From the NCBI GenBank assembly GCA_036874045.1, contig CM072343.1, positions 7,274,001-7,338,000 of the forward strand: 64,000 nucleotides of DNA. The letters run 5' to 3'. How positions within the stretch are numbered: the stretch's first letter is position 1; the number at the start of each line of letters is the position of its first letter. Origin of the DNA: Cymodocea nodosa. Lineage: Eukaryota; Streptophyta; Magnoliopsida; Alismatales; Cymodoceaceae. A program made the translations under genes and the position numbers. This document shows positions 24,516 to 37,737 of the stretch, one piece after another. Below the pieces are notes generated by a model that was not told where the DNA came from, did no database searches, and saw nothing but the letters and a program-made list of their open reading frames with translations.

Positions 24516-27500
24516 ATGGCTACTGGTAATGGTAATTTTTCTTTATATGAAGGCCAAAATCTTAATCGTCCTCCTTTATTTGATAGAATACATTTTGAAT
24601 ATTGGAAATATAGGATGACTGTTTTTCTTCAAAGTATAGATCATAAGTTGTGGTTCATGATTTCTAAACCATATACTCCGTTAACTACCCCTTATAATAC
24701 TTGGACAATTACTGAAAAAGAAAATGAAACTCTGAATGCTAAGGGCTTAAATATTTTATTTTATGCATTGAGTTATGAACAGTTTAGTAAAGTGTCGGCA
24801 TATAAATCTACTTATGAGGTGTGGCATGCATTAGAAGTTTCACATGAAGGTACTTCTCAAGTTAAAGAGACTAAAATAAACATGTTGATTCATAAGTATG
24901 AACTCTTTAAGATGCATGAAGACGAAAGTATTTCTGAGATGTTTTCCAAATTTCTTGATATCATAAACTCTTTAAAATGCTTAGGAAAGAATTTTGAATA
25001 GAAGGATTTGGTGAGGAAAATTCTCAGATCCCCAAGTTCTAAATGGTCTCAAAAAGTAATATCAATTGAGGAATCACGAGATTTAAATGTTTATACTATG
25101 AATGAACTTATAGGAAATTTAATAGCTTATGAAGTTCAATTAAATGAATCACTGAGTCACAACAAACTAAAAATGAAGAAAGAAATAGCATTCGAAATTA
25201 ATTCAGATTCTAATATATCTACTGATTCTAACGAGGATTTGATTTTGTTGACTAGGAAATTCAAAAAAGCATGGAAAGCTAGGAAACAGCAAAGGAACAA
25301 AAATGATAAACCCTCAACGTCAAAATCACTGAATGACAAGAATTCTTCATCCAAAAAGTATGTATGTTACAACTGTAAGAAACCTGGACATCTTTCTCCA
25401 GACTATCCTATGAGGAGAAATGAAAAGCAAAGTAGGACAAATCAGAAGAAGACAGCACAGAAAACTCAGAAAAAGTTTTACAAGAAAAAGGCTTTGAAGG
25501 TCACTAGGGATGACACGTTTGAAGAGTCTGAATCTAAGGATTTATCATCAAAATCTTCACATTTAGAAGGAGAACAAGAGTTAGAAGACGTTGCTCATGT
25601 GTGCTTCATGGAAGATGAGTCTAAGGAGGAAACAACATCAAAATGGATCTTGGACAGTGGAGCGTCAAGTCACATGACCGGACAGAAAAGTCTACTACAA
25701 AATTTTACAAATACCATAGAAGGAAGTGTAACATTTGGAAACAAAAGCAAAGATAAAATCATAGGTATGGGCAATGTTCAAATAACTCCAACTTGTGTTA
25801 TTTTGAATGTACTATATGTAGAAAACGTAGGATTTAATTTGTTGAGTGTCATAAAACTAACTGAAAATGGATATTATGTAGTGTTTGAAGATAATGTATG
25901 CAAAATAATTGATAAAAATATAGATGAAATTAAGTTTATTGCTAAAAGAAAAGGTTCTATATGTATTTTATCTTTACCTTCTAGTGCAGTTCATTTAAAT
26001 TCATGTTTGCTAGCTAAAACTAGTGATGCATATCTGTGGCATAGAAGGATTAGGCAGATAAATATGAAACTATTACATAAACTATCAAAAAAACATTTAG
26101 TGAGAGGTTTACGAAAGATTAAATACTCAAAGGACTTTATGTGTGATGCATGTGGGTTAGGTAAACTTCATAAAAACTCTTTTAAATCCAAAACTGATAT
26201 TTCAAGCAAGAGAGTCTTAGAACTTATACATATGGATCTATTTGGACCAACAAGAATCATGAATCTTGGTGGTAAACGGTATGTATTTGTTTTAGTAGAT
26301 GACTTCTCTAGATACACTTGGGTATATTTTCTAACGTCTAAGACAGAAGTTTTTGAAAAGTTTAAAATGTTTTGCAATTTTGTTCAAAATGAACAGATTG
26401 TCTCTATTCAAAAACTTAGGAGTGATCATGGAACTGAATTTGATAATGATCAAATGGATAATTATTGTAATGAGCATGACATTGATCATAGACTTTCTTT
26501 TCCAAGAGCACCGTGTCAAAATGGTGTTGTTGAGAGAAAGAATAGATCATTTCAAGAAATGGCCAGAATTATGTTGAATGAACATAAGTTACCTCAAAAT
26601 CTTTGGGCTGAAGTAGTAAATACAGCTTGTTATGTTATTAACAGAAGTCATTTAAGACCTCATGTTAATAAAACTCCTTTTGAAATTATGTTTAATAGGG
26701 TTCCAAAAATTTCCTATATGAAACCATTTGGTTGCAAGTGTTTTATTCTTAATACTAAGGATAAAAGGGATAAATTTCAAGCCAAATCGGATGAAGGAAT
26801 TTTTGTAGGTTACTCTACTAGAAGTAAAGCCTATAGAATATATAACAAGACTTCTAGGACTATTGAAGAAACCCTCCATGTTAGCTTCAATGAAAATTCT
26901 TTTAGGGAATCTCAATCTAAAGCTGATAATGATGATTTGATCAATCTTCCAAAAGAGTTAGAGATCAATAGAGAGATTGATGATTTATCTGAGAAAATCA
27001 AAAATATGAACTTGAATGATCAAACTAATGATGAAAGTGATGTACATTCAGATGTTGATGAGAATATTGAGGAAAATCAGAGAAATTGGCGTTATTCTTC
27101 ATCACATCCCATTACTCAAGTCATTGGTAATATTAATGAGGGAGTTAAAACTAGAGCTTCAGTAAATTTAAATAGTATGTGTATGTTTGTTTCTATGGTG
27201 GAACCAAGGAATATACAAGAAGCATTATCTGATGAAAATAGGATAGTGGCAATGCAAGAAGAACTAAATCAATTCATCAGAAATGATGTATGGGAATTAG
27301 TCTCTCCACTAGAAAATCAGTCCATAATAGGTACAAAGTGGATCTTTAGAAACAAAACTAATGAAATTGGTCAAGTTATAAGGAATAAAGCTACATTAGT
27401 TGCACAAGGGTATACACAGGAAGAAGGATTAGATTATGATGAAACATTTGCTCCTAGGGCTAGGTTAGAAAGTATTAGAATATTATTGGCCTATGCTTGT

Positions 27501-28730
27501 TATATGGAATTTAAATTATTTCAAATGGATGTAAAGAGTGCATTTCTAAATGGTTTAATTAATGAAGAAGTCTATGTAAAACAACCACCTAGATTTGAAG
27601 ATATTAAAAATCCTGACTTTGTGTATAAATTGAAGAAAACCTTATATGGTTTGAAGCAAGCACCTAGATCATGGTATGAAAGATTATCTACTTTTTTAAT
27701 AGAAGAAGGCTATATCATGGGAAAGTGGATCATACTCTATTTATTAAGAGAGATGGTAAAGATTAGATTGTTGTTCAAATATACGTGGATGATATAATCT
27801 TTGGAGCAACCTCTGATAAGTTAATAAAAATATTCTCTAAAGAGATGACTAATCAATTTGAAATGAATATGATAGGAGAACTTTCATATTTTCTAGGACT
27901 TCAAATTAAGCAAATGGATAAAGGTATATTTTTAAATTAGGAAAAATTTGCAGATGAAATGCTTAAGAAATTTAATTTTAATGATACAATGATTCGAGGA
28001 ACTCCAATGAGTACTTCTTTAAAGTTAGATATTGATGACATAGGAAAATCCATAGATCAAAGAAAATACAGAAGTATGATTGGTTCTTTACTTTATTTGA
28101 CTGCTAGTAGACCTGATATTATGTTTGCTATGTGTGTTTGTGCTAGATTTCAATCTAATCCTAAAGAATCACACTTAATTGGAGTTAAAAGAATATTTAG
28201 ATATATACAAGGAACTAAAAATTTTGGACTGTATTATTCTAAGGATAGTTCAATAGATCTTATAGGATATACTGATGTTGATTATGTAGGATCTAAATTT
28301 GATAGAAAGAGTACCAGTGGCACATGTCAATTATTGGGAAATAATTTGGTGTCATGGTTTAGTAAAAAGCAAAATTGTGTAGCACTTTCTACTACAGAAG
28401 CTGAATATATTGCTGCTGCACTATGTTGCACTCAGATTCTATGGATAAGGCAAACATTAGAAGATTTTAGATTATCTTATGATTCAACTGAGATTTATTG
28501 TGACAGTAATTCTGCAATAAATCTTTCCAAAAATCTTGTATTACATTTTAGAGCAAAGCATATAGAGGTTAGACATCATTTTCTAAGAGAACGTAATTAA
28601 AGGAAAAATTAAATTAGAATTTGTGTCTAGTAAAAATCAATTAGCTGATATATTTACAAAACCTCTAGACGAAAATACATTCTGGAACATTAGATTAAAT
28701 TTAGGTATTTGTAGGCTATGTGATGTGTAA
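24516..28730 (+). pseudogene. gag-pol: Copia B gag-pol fused frame, decayed
   Basis: Starts at ATG 24516. Gag runs to about 25620 and joins in frame to the protease (DSGASSHMTG near 25655), with no stop or coiled-coil insert between them. One amber stop at 24999 precedes a 929-codon stretch (25008-27797) covering late gag, protease, integrase and most of RT. The gag zinc knuckle has lost its last Cys (Tyr, near 25402). A one-base loss near 27725 shifts the frame just before the RT active site; TAG is at 27938; a short deletion near 28590 breaks RNase H. Stop at 28728-28730. Confidence 0.92.
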
Positions 28731-30361
28731 AATGCTTAAATTCCACAAAAAAAGATAAATTTTATTGATGATGTTGTTCACCTCATAGATATTATATACT
28801 TATCATAAATATCTAAAGTAATATCTAAACTGCTACTTAAGATACTATGTATTTATTGTAAAATCATAGTAGTATCTTATTGATTTTAAGTAGTTTATCA
28901 ATTTTAAGGGTTTTACGATTTTAAGTGGAAGTGTAAATGAAAAACATTAAATACTTCTAACATTCTAAAATTTTGATTAAATGTTTTCTTTGAATCAAGG
29001 AAAATGCATATGATCATGCATAAATTTGACTTAATTGATTAAACCTGTAGAATAAGTTATATGTAACTCATCTTAAATTGCTAATAAAAAGTATAAGCTT
29101 ATTGAAATTGATTCATATTCTCAGTACAATCATAGAGGTAAAAATTGTATGAGATTTGTGTTTTATTGCATCTGTATTAATGGAATACATATATATTTTG
29201 CTTAAAATAAAAAGTCCATATAAAGTGAAAATCTTTGAGAGTTTATTGATCAGTTTGATTATGAGCCTTTTGTACTTGAGCATATATGTATGTAAGGATT
29301 GTTGTCCTAAAAAATGATTCTTTAAATCTGGCAACCTAAGGTCCTGATCAGATCTGGAATTGTTTACTGAAAGCTCATTACAAGGGTACATTAGAAAGCT
29401 CTTGTATGATTCAAGCTTTTCAAACTAACTTTTAAAGAAAATTATCAATATTTACTATTTAAAAAAAAAATAAAATAAAATAAAATATCTACACTTTAGT
29501 TTATAGTACAAAAAAAATTGTTTCATTAATTACAGATATCTTTGAATCGCATATAGTTTCTACCAATTTGACTACTGATTTATTGAATCAACATTAGTAG
29601 TTTTGAAAACGTTTATTTGAGATACATTCTTTTATTCTCCTTGAATTAATCGTATTGAGTTCAAAGTTGTGTTTTGATTCATATACAATAGGAATTGATT
29701 CTGGAAATCATTTTTGATGATGTCAGAATAACGGAAGTCTCTGAAAATAAAATTTAAAAGTATAGTTATACTTAACATCTATTGTCACTACAAGTATATT
29801 TTGTATTTTGATTGAATATATTTGAAGTATATTTGTAGGGGGAGGATTAACAATGTCGAAAATAGATTAATATAATTCAGAATACAAATCTTGGTTAATC
29901 TGAATTAATGTCCTCTTAAAAATCTTGATGAAATAATTTAAAAAGACAAACAAACTATTTTAGATTCAAAGTTCAAAAATGTTCAAATAGTTTACAATGT
30001 TCTCAAGAAAATGTTAAGTTTAGCATGTGTATTGTTTTCGGAACGTTTAAGTTGGAAGCATCCGAAAATTGTTTTAAGTGTATTAACTAGACGTTATATT
30101 AGATAAGGTAACGTGTAAAACTGCCTCTAGACTGTGTTTTACTCATTAGGTTAGTTAACTCAATGAGTTCTACTTGAATATTTCGGGTACCTTGATTGAA
30201 TAAACTTTATTAAATATTAATTAATATCTAAACCCGACTTCTCTTCACGTTGAGTTATTCGCCTAAAACCCTATTTAAACACTTACTACACGGGCACTTA
30301 GGTTATTTGTAAACTTTGTCAAGAAAATCTTTCCCACTTGTTGCTGTTACAACTTGCGACG
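28731..30361 (+). other. Copia B spacer between pol and third ORF
   Basis: Collinear with 4179-5725 of A. It contains an A-rich insertion near 29460-29520 absent from A, the purine tract near 29838, the CTCATTAGG/CTCAATGAG motif pair near 30145-30170 and the TATA-like ctatttaaac near 30270. No reading frame. Confidence 0.7.
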
Positions 30362-32508
30362 ATGGTCTCCAAGTTCTACAAAGGTCATGGTAGAGGAAAA
30401 GGCAAAAGCAGAGGAGATGCAAAAGAAAAAGAAATAAAGAATGATGAAGTTCCACGCACTTGGTTTAGGAAAATATTTCGAGTGGACAAAAGGTTAGTAG
30501 ACATTTATAGTGAATATTTCTTTCCTAAAGGTATACTGAATGAAGTTAGACAAGAACTTCAAAATACTGATGCAAATATTACATACATGGGTATTCATAG
30601 TAAATTTGATAGAGAATACATAATGAAATGTGCTGAGATTGCATTTCTCGAGTAGTATGCAAAATATTTGGAAAAAGGTGTAGGTACTTCAACTAGAACT
30701 CTTCAAATACCAATAAATGGTACTAGACTACATGCATTTGAGGAAGAGCATGAATTAGCTATCCCTACTCTTTTATATTCAAAACAAGTAGAATCAAATA
30801 TTGCTGTAGACAAAACAAAAGTTGACAGTCTTCGAAAGGCTGTAGCAATAGAGAGTGCCTTAGAAGAATTAAAGCAAAAAACTTTTAAGGAACAATTTCA
30901 AAAGAAAACAACAATACTTCAAGAAGACCGATTCACTTGTTATAGAAGAAGAAAAATCAAAAAAATTATGTCTGAGGAAACAAAGTCTATTGAAAAAGAA
31001 AAATCAGATGAAAATTTATTTCCAAAGGACAATGTATGTCTAGACATTATACCTTATTGTGCATCTGATAAACTCATCAGTTTCGAACACACTAAAACTG
31101 ATGAAGATAATGAGACTTTATTTTCCCTTGCTAGAAAGCTTGAGAAGAAATACAAGTCAAATATGAGCTCAAGTTTTTCTATTAGTACAAGTCCTGATGA
31201 TGTAGAAATTGACAAATCAGAGCATCAGGCACCTGACATTGAACAAGTTATTGCAGATTTAATTGACAATGTTGAGGTAGTAACTAGTTCACAGGCTGAA
31301 TTGTTTGGAGTAGTAGATATTGAAAATGTTAAGACTCTAGAAGAGCTAAAAGTGAACCAGCTTTCTACAGAATCTATAGAAGTAGAGTCTAAGAATTCAC
31401 AGTATGAATCAATGGAAATATCTGTTGAACAGAATGAACAATTACAGACAGATGCACCAATTGTAGAATTTATGGAAACATTGAACTCTAATCATTTTAT
31501 AGAGACTGAACAGATGAATGTTGAGCATATTGAAGATGTTTCTAACACTATTGAAGCAAAAGAATCAAGCTTACCTGAGTAGGTTCAAGATAATATTTTG
31601 ACAGAGGAACAAAATGACATTCATTTTGAAGAAGAGGTTCCTGAAGATGAATTAAACTCTGAATCACGGCTTCAGGTATCACCTTCTTGGTGTACAGTAT
31701 TACAAATTCAAGGTAATTCCATTCATTTTAGATCTGAAGAAGCATTGTAGAAATACAATAATCTGATTACATGTCAGATTCTGCATGCTCGTCCAATAAA
31801 ATTTAGAAATTTGATGGAATTAAGAGATCTATTTGAGTTTCAAGGCCTCATTCAATTCTTGCTAGTAGGAACGAAATGGAAGCAATACATAGAGCTTATT
31901 GCAGCTTTTTATGTCAATCTGGTCAAGAATGGAAATTTACTGAAAACTCAAATAAATCAACAGGAGTTCACATTGTCTCCTGAGTTAATTTTTGAAGTTT
32001 TGGGATTAAAGAATGAAGGTGTTGTTGTTACAAACAGATTTGACATGATTAGACAACTAGAATGGAACATTCAGTCTTTATCAAAAATTCCAGATGTATA
32101 TTCTCAAATGAGATTAATGGAAAATCTGAATGCAGAGGCAAGGTTTATTGCAAATATATTGCATGCAAATTTATTTCGGAGAGTTGGACACAATTTCGAA
32201 GTCAGCAGAAGCTGTTTATATGCAACTTATGGCCTGCTAAATAGAATTCAAATCAATTGGTTTGATGTTTTTACTTCTCAACTACAGCATATGAGTTCAA
32301 CGTTATTTTATGGTGATGCTGTATGTAGAATTCTTGTAAGACAATTGAATTTATTCGACTAGCCCTCTGAAACTAAAGGCATGAGAGCATTTAGTGTTAA
32401 AGATTTGCAAAAATTCCAGGCCATGCATAAACCTCAAAGACAATAACAACAACAACTTAACTGTACAGACCATATACAACAACAACAACAAAGTTATTCA
32501 ATTCAAGT
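30362..32508 (+). pseudogene. Copia B third ORF, truncated
   Basis: ATG 30362 (MVSKFYKG). The whole remnant stays in one frame and is broken only by point stops: TAG at 30653, 31580 and 31748 (each CAG in A) and TAG at 32360 (TGG in A). Domain layout is as in A: basic N terminus, acidic middle, globular domain with FQGLIQFLL, SPELIFEVLGL and NRIQINW. It ends in the CAA repeats at 32508, where the element is broken off. Confidence 0.82.
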
Positions 32509-32594
32509 TAGTCCTAGAAATCATTATCATTTTAATAACTCGATGACCTTTCCAACTAATATTTTTTTTGGATTTTTCAATGTCTAGTGTATTG
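32509..32594 (+). repeat. Fragment of S-type gypsy LTR
   Basis: About 85 bases match S2 at 60308-60390 (aactcgatgacctttccaa block). The fragment sits between the broken end of B and the LTR of D. It looks like filler at a rearrangement junction. Confidence 0.65.
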
Positions 32595-34074
32595 GTTGTG
32601 AAAAGTTAAATCATATACTTGTTTAATTTGTTTTTATGCTTATATCAATAATTTCTTTTAGAAGTAAACAAACAACCTTTCACACAAATTAGATATTAAG
32701 TCCAATTTGTATTTTAACTACAAGTGCACAGTGTATATTGTATTTGTGTGCAAGTATAGGTCGATTCCACAAAGGTTGAGTAAGAATTGTGTATTGTTCT
32801 GATTTTTATATTGAAGTTTATATGTATTCAGTTAAGCACTCCGTTGAGTTACAGTTAACTCAACAAACTTAGTTCGTGGAGTTATGGTTAACTCAACGGA
32901 CTAACCTCATGGACTTAAGTTAACTCCACAAGCCTACCTTTTCAACTAAATACTACTATTTACAAAGGAATTTGGCCAACCATTGGGTGGTTCCACATAA
33001 TGTAAATAACATCAATTAAGCTCTTTAATGTTAGTTAATATTAGATTTATCATTAAGCAACACTAACATTCAGATATTTCAAACAGTAACCATTAAAATC
33101 TTTAAGTATCTGGAATGAATCAATTTCAATAAACAATAAGGCTGTTTTCTATTTTCTGAATCAAAAGTAAACACAAATAATTTGTTGTTTTTGGAATTTT
33201 TGTTTTGATATGTTCCTAAAGATGAGCGAAAGGTGAAATGTAAAAATCTCTATCGACAATAAAATCTTCTGTCACTACATGTGATACGATTACACCATTG
33301 AAAACTTAATCACTTACAATCTTGCCTCCTCCCATTATAGAATCGTGTGACATAATAAAGCATTTAAATTCAACGCATGTATAATTCTAACTTAACAAAT
33401 TCAGATGTACAACTTATAGTTTTTACTCACTAACTCAACGAGTTATCACGTGATCTTTTTACACCTTTAAACCTGTAACTTAACAAGTTGTTACATGATC
33501 TTTCAACAAAAAGAACACTAACTCAACGAGTTGCTACTATGCACCTGTACATGATATAAATATATGCAAATAAAATAGATCATGCTTAGTACTATAAAAC
33601 TACACTTAAATCAGGTTTTCAGATCACAACACGTGTCCTTAGTAAGTTTTAAGATAAAAAAATATTTCAGATACTTGCAAACCTAACTATCCGATGCTCA
33701 GATGCATTTTGGATAGTTAGCAAATAACTTACCAAAAATTCACTTAAGTCATGTATTAAGGTTACAACACGTGTACTCCAGGAAATAATAAAATATTCTT
33801 TAAGCATTTAAAACATAACTGTCTGGTATATTAAATATAACTCTTTGAAATAACAGAAAATTCAGATACTTAGGAATTTCAAAGCTTGTAATTCATCGAC
33901 AGTTCAGAAATATACTTAATTAACGCTAATTCCTTGAAATTATGAAGATTCCTTCATTAAAGCATATAACAGTGCAATTATAACATAATGGTTTAATTCT
34001 CATATGATAAGCTAAATATTATGCAATTAACCATCATTTAACCGTTAATATTATGCACTTTTTCATTCTAAACA
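32595..34074 (-). repeat. 3' LTR of Athila-like element D
   Basis: On the minus strand it starts TGTTTAGAATGAAAAAG at 34074, directly after the purine tract gtatgggggaag (34075-34086), and matches E's LTR (46714-48569) through most of its length. U3 contains CACGTGA and CTCGTTGAGTTA repeats like those of the copia LTRs (33420-33540). It lacks the roughly 500-bp GC-richer block present in E. The far (32595) boundary is approximate. Confidence 0.75.
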
Positions 34075-34086
34075 CTTCCCCCATAC
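34075..34086 (-). promoter_or_regulatory. Polypurine tract of D
   Basis: Minus strand gtatgggggaag immediately before the LTR start TGTTTAG, preceded by a ctagcaaaatttaa context typical of Athila/Tat elements. It is the expected plus-strand primer. Confidence 0.8.
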
Positions 34087-34259
34087 TTAAATTTTGCTAG
34101 TCCCTTAGCAAACTACTAAGATCTAATTAGTTGGTCTTTATAAAGTGCTAAAACTAATTCTTCATTTTTGTATCTTCAAAATACATAAATTAGATTACTA
34201 TAATGATATTCTATATTTTTTAGTAATCTATTTTAACATTGTTTTCTCCTCTTCAACCT

Positions 34260-35130
34260 GCAAATATATTTAATCATATGTAAATTACATACAAAATATA
34301 TTAGCATCTACTATATATATATATATATATTCAAACATCTATTATCCTGAATTTTCCAATATGATTTCCAAAATAAATTTCACCTACATACGAATCAAAA
34401 CACAATCCAACTCGATATGATTAAAACAAGTAGAATAATGAATTGTATCTCAAATAAATAACTTCAAAAGTCTAATCTAGATTCATACTTCAGTACTCTT
34501 AGATAACAGAAAATATACTTGATTCAAAAGATTTCTGTATTTCACAAAACACTTTTATCTTTTCAAAATAGTATATGCATATTTGTACTTTAAAAGTTAA
34601 TTTGAAAATCTTAAATCATACAAGAGCTTTCTAGTGTACCTATGTATCGAGCATTTAGTCAACAATCCCAGATCTGATTAGGATCTTAGGTTGCTAGATT
34701 TAAAGAGTCCTTTTTTAAGTCAACAATCCTTACATACCTATCTGCTCAAGTACAAAAGGCTCGTGATCAAACAAGTCAATAAACTCTCAAAGTTTTTCTC
34801 TTTTTTTCTTTTTTCTTTTCAACACAGTATATATATGTATTTCATTAATACAGATGCAATAAAACACAAATCTCATATAATCCTGCTTCTATTATTTACT
34901 GAAATTATGAATCCATAACAATAAGCTCATACTTTTTCTATAGTTTAATAAGATTTACACATAAATCATTTTACAAGTTTAATCAATCAAATTAAATGTA
35001 TCCTTGATCATATGTATTTCATTTAATCCAAAAATCAACATTTCAGCTCTTTTAGGATTTCAAATAATTTACTAAGTTTCAGTTAAGCATTCTAATTTCT
35101 TTTTTTTTAAATTGTGAAATTGTTAAACTC
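34260..35130 (-). repeat. Copia spacer homologue inside gypsy D
   Basis: Reverse complement matches copia A about 4240-5150. Shared blocks include the gattaaacttgta, gatttgtgttttattgcatctg-type and ctgatcagatctggg-type stretches, in the same order. Relative to element transcription it is in the sense direction. It lies between two polypurine-like blocks of D. Confidence 0.7.
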
Positions 35131-35390
35131 ATAAAATTCAACAAAAACATAAGATATTATATCTAGATTTGTATTAATAGTAAAATTTTGTAGCATCTTA
35201 TATAAGATTTTAAATATAACATTCAAGCAATTACAGTTCTTAAAAATTTGACAGTCTCAATTATTGGATAGTTACATGAAATTTCGATTAGTTACAGTAA
35301 ATTCTTAAAAAAATTTTCAATTTCCATAAAAATTTACAATACTATTCTAATTTCTCTAATTAACAAAATTACTTGGCTTTTAATCTAATT

Positions 35391-35434
35391 ACCTCCCCCC
35401 CCATACCTATATTTTGCATTGTCCTCAATGTAAA
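35391..35434 (-). promoter_or_regulatory. Second (upstream) polypurine block of D
   Basis: The minus strand reads tacattgaggacaatgc then, after a short gap, tatggggggga. This conserved block normally ends the last ORF region of Athila/Tat elements just before the 3' LTR. Here it lies 1.3 kb from the LTR, separated from it by the copia-like spacer. Confidence 0.7.
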
Positions 35435-35924
35435 AGATTTTACAGTAAATATAGTAAATGTTAGTAGGCATGAATATTGTTTCGTTTACTTAGCACCTAA
35501 CTCAACGAATTTAATTTGTTGAGTTAATGAATAACTCCACGAACTGAGTTTGAATGTAAATTCAGGATAAATAATCAATTACATACCTTGTTCTTTTGTA
35601 TCTCCTTCAATATCTTCTGACTTTTGATTTTGAAAAACTTTTCATTCATAAATAAAAGTAGAATATATAACAAAATAACATTTAACAACAAAATATAAAT
35701 TGTTAAATCAGTGTCTTATGTGGAACCTAGGCTCCTATGTCTTTGGTGGCTCATAAGCAAGCTAGTTGGTTTCCCAAAATAGATACCAACAAACTGGATT
35801 GATATTTTGTTTTCCTTTTCATTCTTTTATAAAATAAAACTAAAACTAAAAAAAATATTCTTTCTTCTTTTTTTCTAAAAATAAATGCAGAATACACACA
35901 ACATTAAAAATACAAAATCACAGT
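35435..35924 (-). other. Region between captured F-box gene and upstream purine block of D
   Basis: AT-rich, no reading frame. It contains one pair of CTCAACGAATT/GTTGAGTTA repeats near 35500-35535. It is probably the 3' untranslated part of the F-box segment plus D sequence. Confidence 0.45.
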
Positions 35925-36220
35925 TTAAGAACATGATTGAAAAGTAATGACAAATGGAATAAACGTGTTAGTCCAAGCAAAGTTTTTAGGCATAATTCTT
36001 CTTACTATTAATTCTATTTTAATGCAATTTACTTTCCTTTTTAACTTGTAAACTTGCAGTATGTTATCAATACTAAATATAAGTGTATTACCATTAATGA
36101 ATTGAAATGCAGAAAGGGATCCTTTTCTATTCCAAGATAATGTAGTCATTTCTATTTCTACATATATTTCAATATATTCCTCTTCCCACTTCCATTCATT
36201 TAAGTCTTTTATAATCCATA
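35925..36220 (-). pseudogene. F-box gene fragment, C-terminal part (exon side after copia C)
   Basis: Minus-strand frame that continues exactly in frame from 57560 once copia C and one CCATA copy are ignored. It encodes the last part of an F-box-associated beta domain: an acidic/Trp stretch, a SAFQFINGNTLIFSID strand, LQVYKLKRK and a C terminus ending in QSCS then stop (35925-35927). This matches the usual tail of plant FBA proteins (expected strand, then a 'V-Y' strand). Confidence 0.7.
36216..36220. repeat. Target site duplication of copia C, left
   Basis: CCATA, repeated at 57560-57564 directly after the right LTR. Confidence 0.95.
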
Positions 36221-37537
36221 TGTTGAGTATTTTGTTTTGATGATGTGTGTTGAATGAAAATAATCATATTTGCTCAATTACTATTGCTTGTGAAAAGAAA
36301 TGAAAATCATCAATTAATACAGAAAAAGCTTACTGACATAAATACTTGTCTGTATTGGATCTGAAATTATACTAAGTTAATAACTAGTCGTTTCATTACA
36401 TTAATTTCTCATTTAACTAAACGTTAAGTTAACGTGTGTTTTTATTGAAAAGCATGATATGTTTTAAAATTATATCTTCTGTATCATGAACAGTGCACGT
36501 TTAGACAACTCGTTAAGTTATAGTGTTATTTGTATAGAGGTCACGTGAGAACTCGTTAAGTTAGAGGCTTAAAGGTTAAAATATGTCACGTGAGAACTTG
36601 TTAAGTTAGTGAGTAAAAGAAGAGACGAACTCATTAAGTTGGTGTTATACACGTGGTGAAATTATAAGTTACGAATGCTATATTGTATCACATGAGGTGC
36701 ACATGTTTAACTCGTTAAGTTAGCATAACTAAACACGTTGAGTTGCTATATTGAATACTAAGGCAATGCGTTAGGTTAGCGTTATAAAACTTAAGTTGTT
36801 ATTTTTGCACGTGGTAAAATTCTTATTATAAAAATATTTGTTTATTACAGGTTCGTTGAGTTATCGTAAACAACGGAGATGGTTCGTTGAGTTAGCGTAA
36901 CACCATAAACTTAGTTCATTAAGTTAGCTACAGTACTTGTCATGTGAAATGGCACATGAGGAACTCGTTAAGTTAGAAACGTTAAGTTAATATCTATTTG
37001 TATTACTTGTTTAGTTAACATTAAAGTAACGACTTCTTATTACACTTGATGAAAAATTTTGATCTTTTTAGGGATCAAAAACACCTCTTTGGGGAAAAGA
37101 AAAACTCTTAGGTGGAAGAAAGTTCAGTGAAGCATAAAAAGGTAAGATTTACGTCACTGAAGATTTGAAGTATCAGAAGAAAGCAAATTCAATGAAGCAT
37201 AAAAAGACAAGATATTCATCACTGAAGAATTGCTGAAGAAGAAAGAAGAAGAAGAAGAAGAAATATCTCAAACGAGGAGAAATGTTTTAAATTCCGTAAA
37301 TTAGTTTTCTCTATTTGTAGTTATGAAATTGTATAGATGAAACATGATATCGATATATAATTACATCTACAATTTCTGAGGAGAATTGAATTGTATATTG
37401 TAATTGAAACCTTGAATAAAAATGATTTTATAAAAACAATGTCTCGACTTGTTTTTAAGTATTGAAGTTTCAATTATAATTAGAAAAAATTGAAAAACAC
37501 AATTCACCCCCCTCTTGTGTAGCCATACGATCCTACA
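36221..37537 (+). repeat. 5' LTR of copia C
   Basis: TGTTGAGTA ... gatcctaca, 1317 bp. A deletion of roughly 270 bases near 37058 relative to the 3' LTR removes much of the leader repeat region. It keeps one CACGTGA-CTCGTTAAGTTAG unit (about 36557-36602) that the 3' LTR has lost. Confidence 0.93.
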
Positions 37538-37539
37538 AG

Positions 37540-37552
37540 TGGTATCAGAGCT
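37540..37552 (+). promoter_or_regulatory. Primer binding site of copia C
   Basis: tggtatcagagct, two bases after the LTR, a perfect initiator-Met tRNA match, identical in sequence and spacing to B. Confidence 0.93.
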
Positions 37553-37737
37553 TTGTTAATAATCTTTGATATAAAATTGATACCAACTTATTTAATATCA
37601 TTGCTTATTCTACCTTCCTTGTTTTTAAACAGAAATTAATATCTGAGCATACATTTAACTTTCTTGATTTGAGGCTCAAGTTGTTTTAAAGTTTTTAGAC
37701 TGTTTAAAATCAAATAGGTTGAAAAATCTAAGGTAAG

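Larger units (their letters stand above)
22591..32508 (+). mobile_element. Copia element B, 3' end lost
   Basis: Complete 5' half: LTR, primer site, leader, gag-pol, spacer and most of the third ORF. It stops at 32508 in the middle of the polyglutamine region, where a gypsy-LTR-like fragment begins. No 3' LTR of B is present. It is the copy with the longest open pol frame. Confidence 0.9.

Noticed and set aside
26168-26915. Minus-strand frames opposite integrase in A, B and C
   Set aside because: Recurrent antisense shadows of the conserved integrase coding sequence; no independent evidence.
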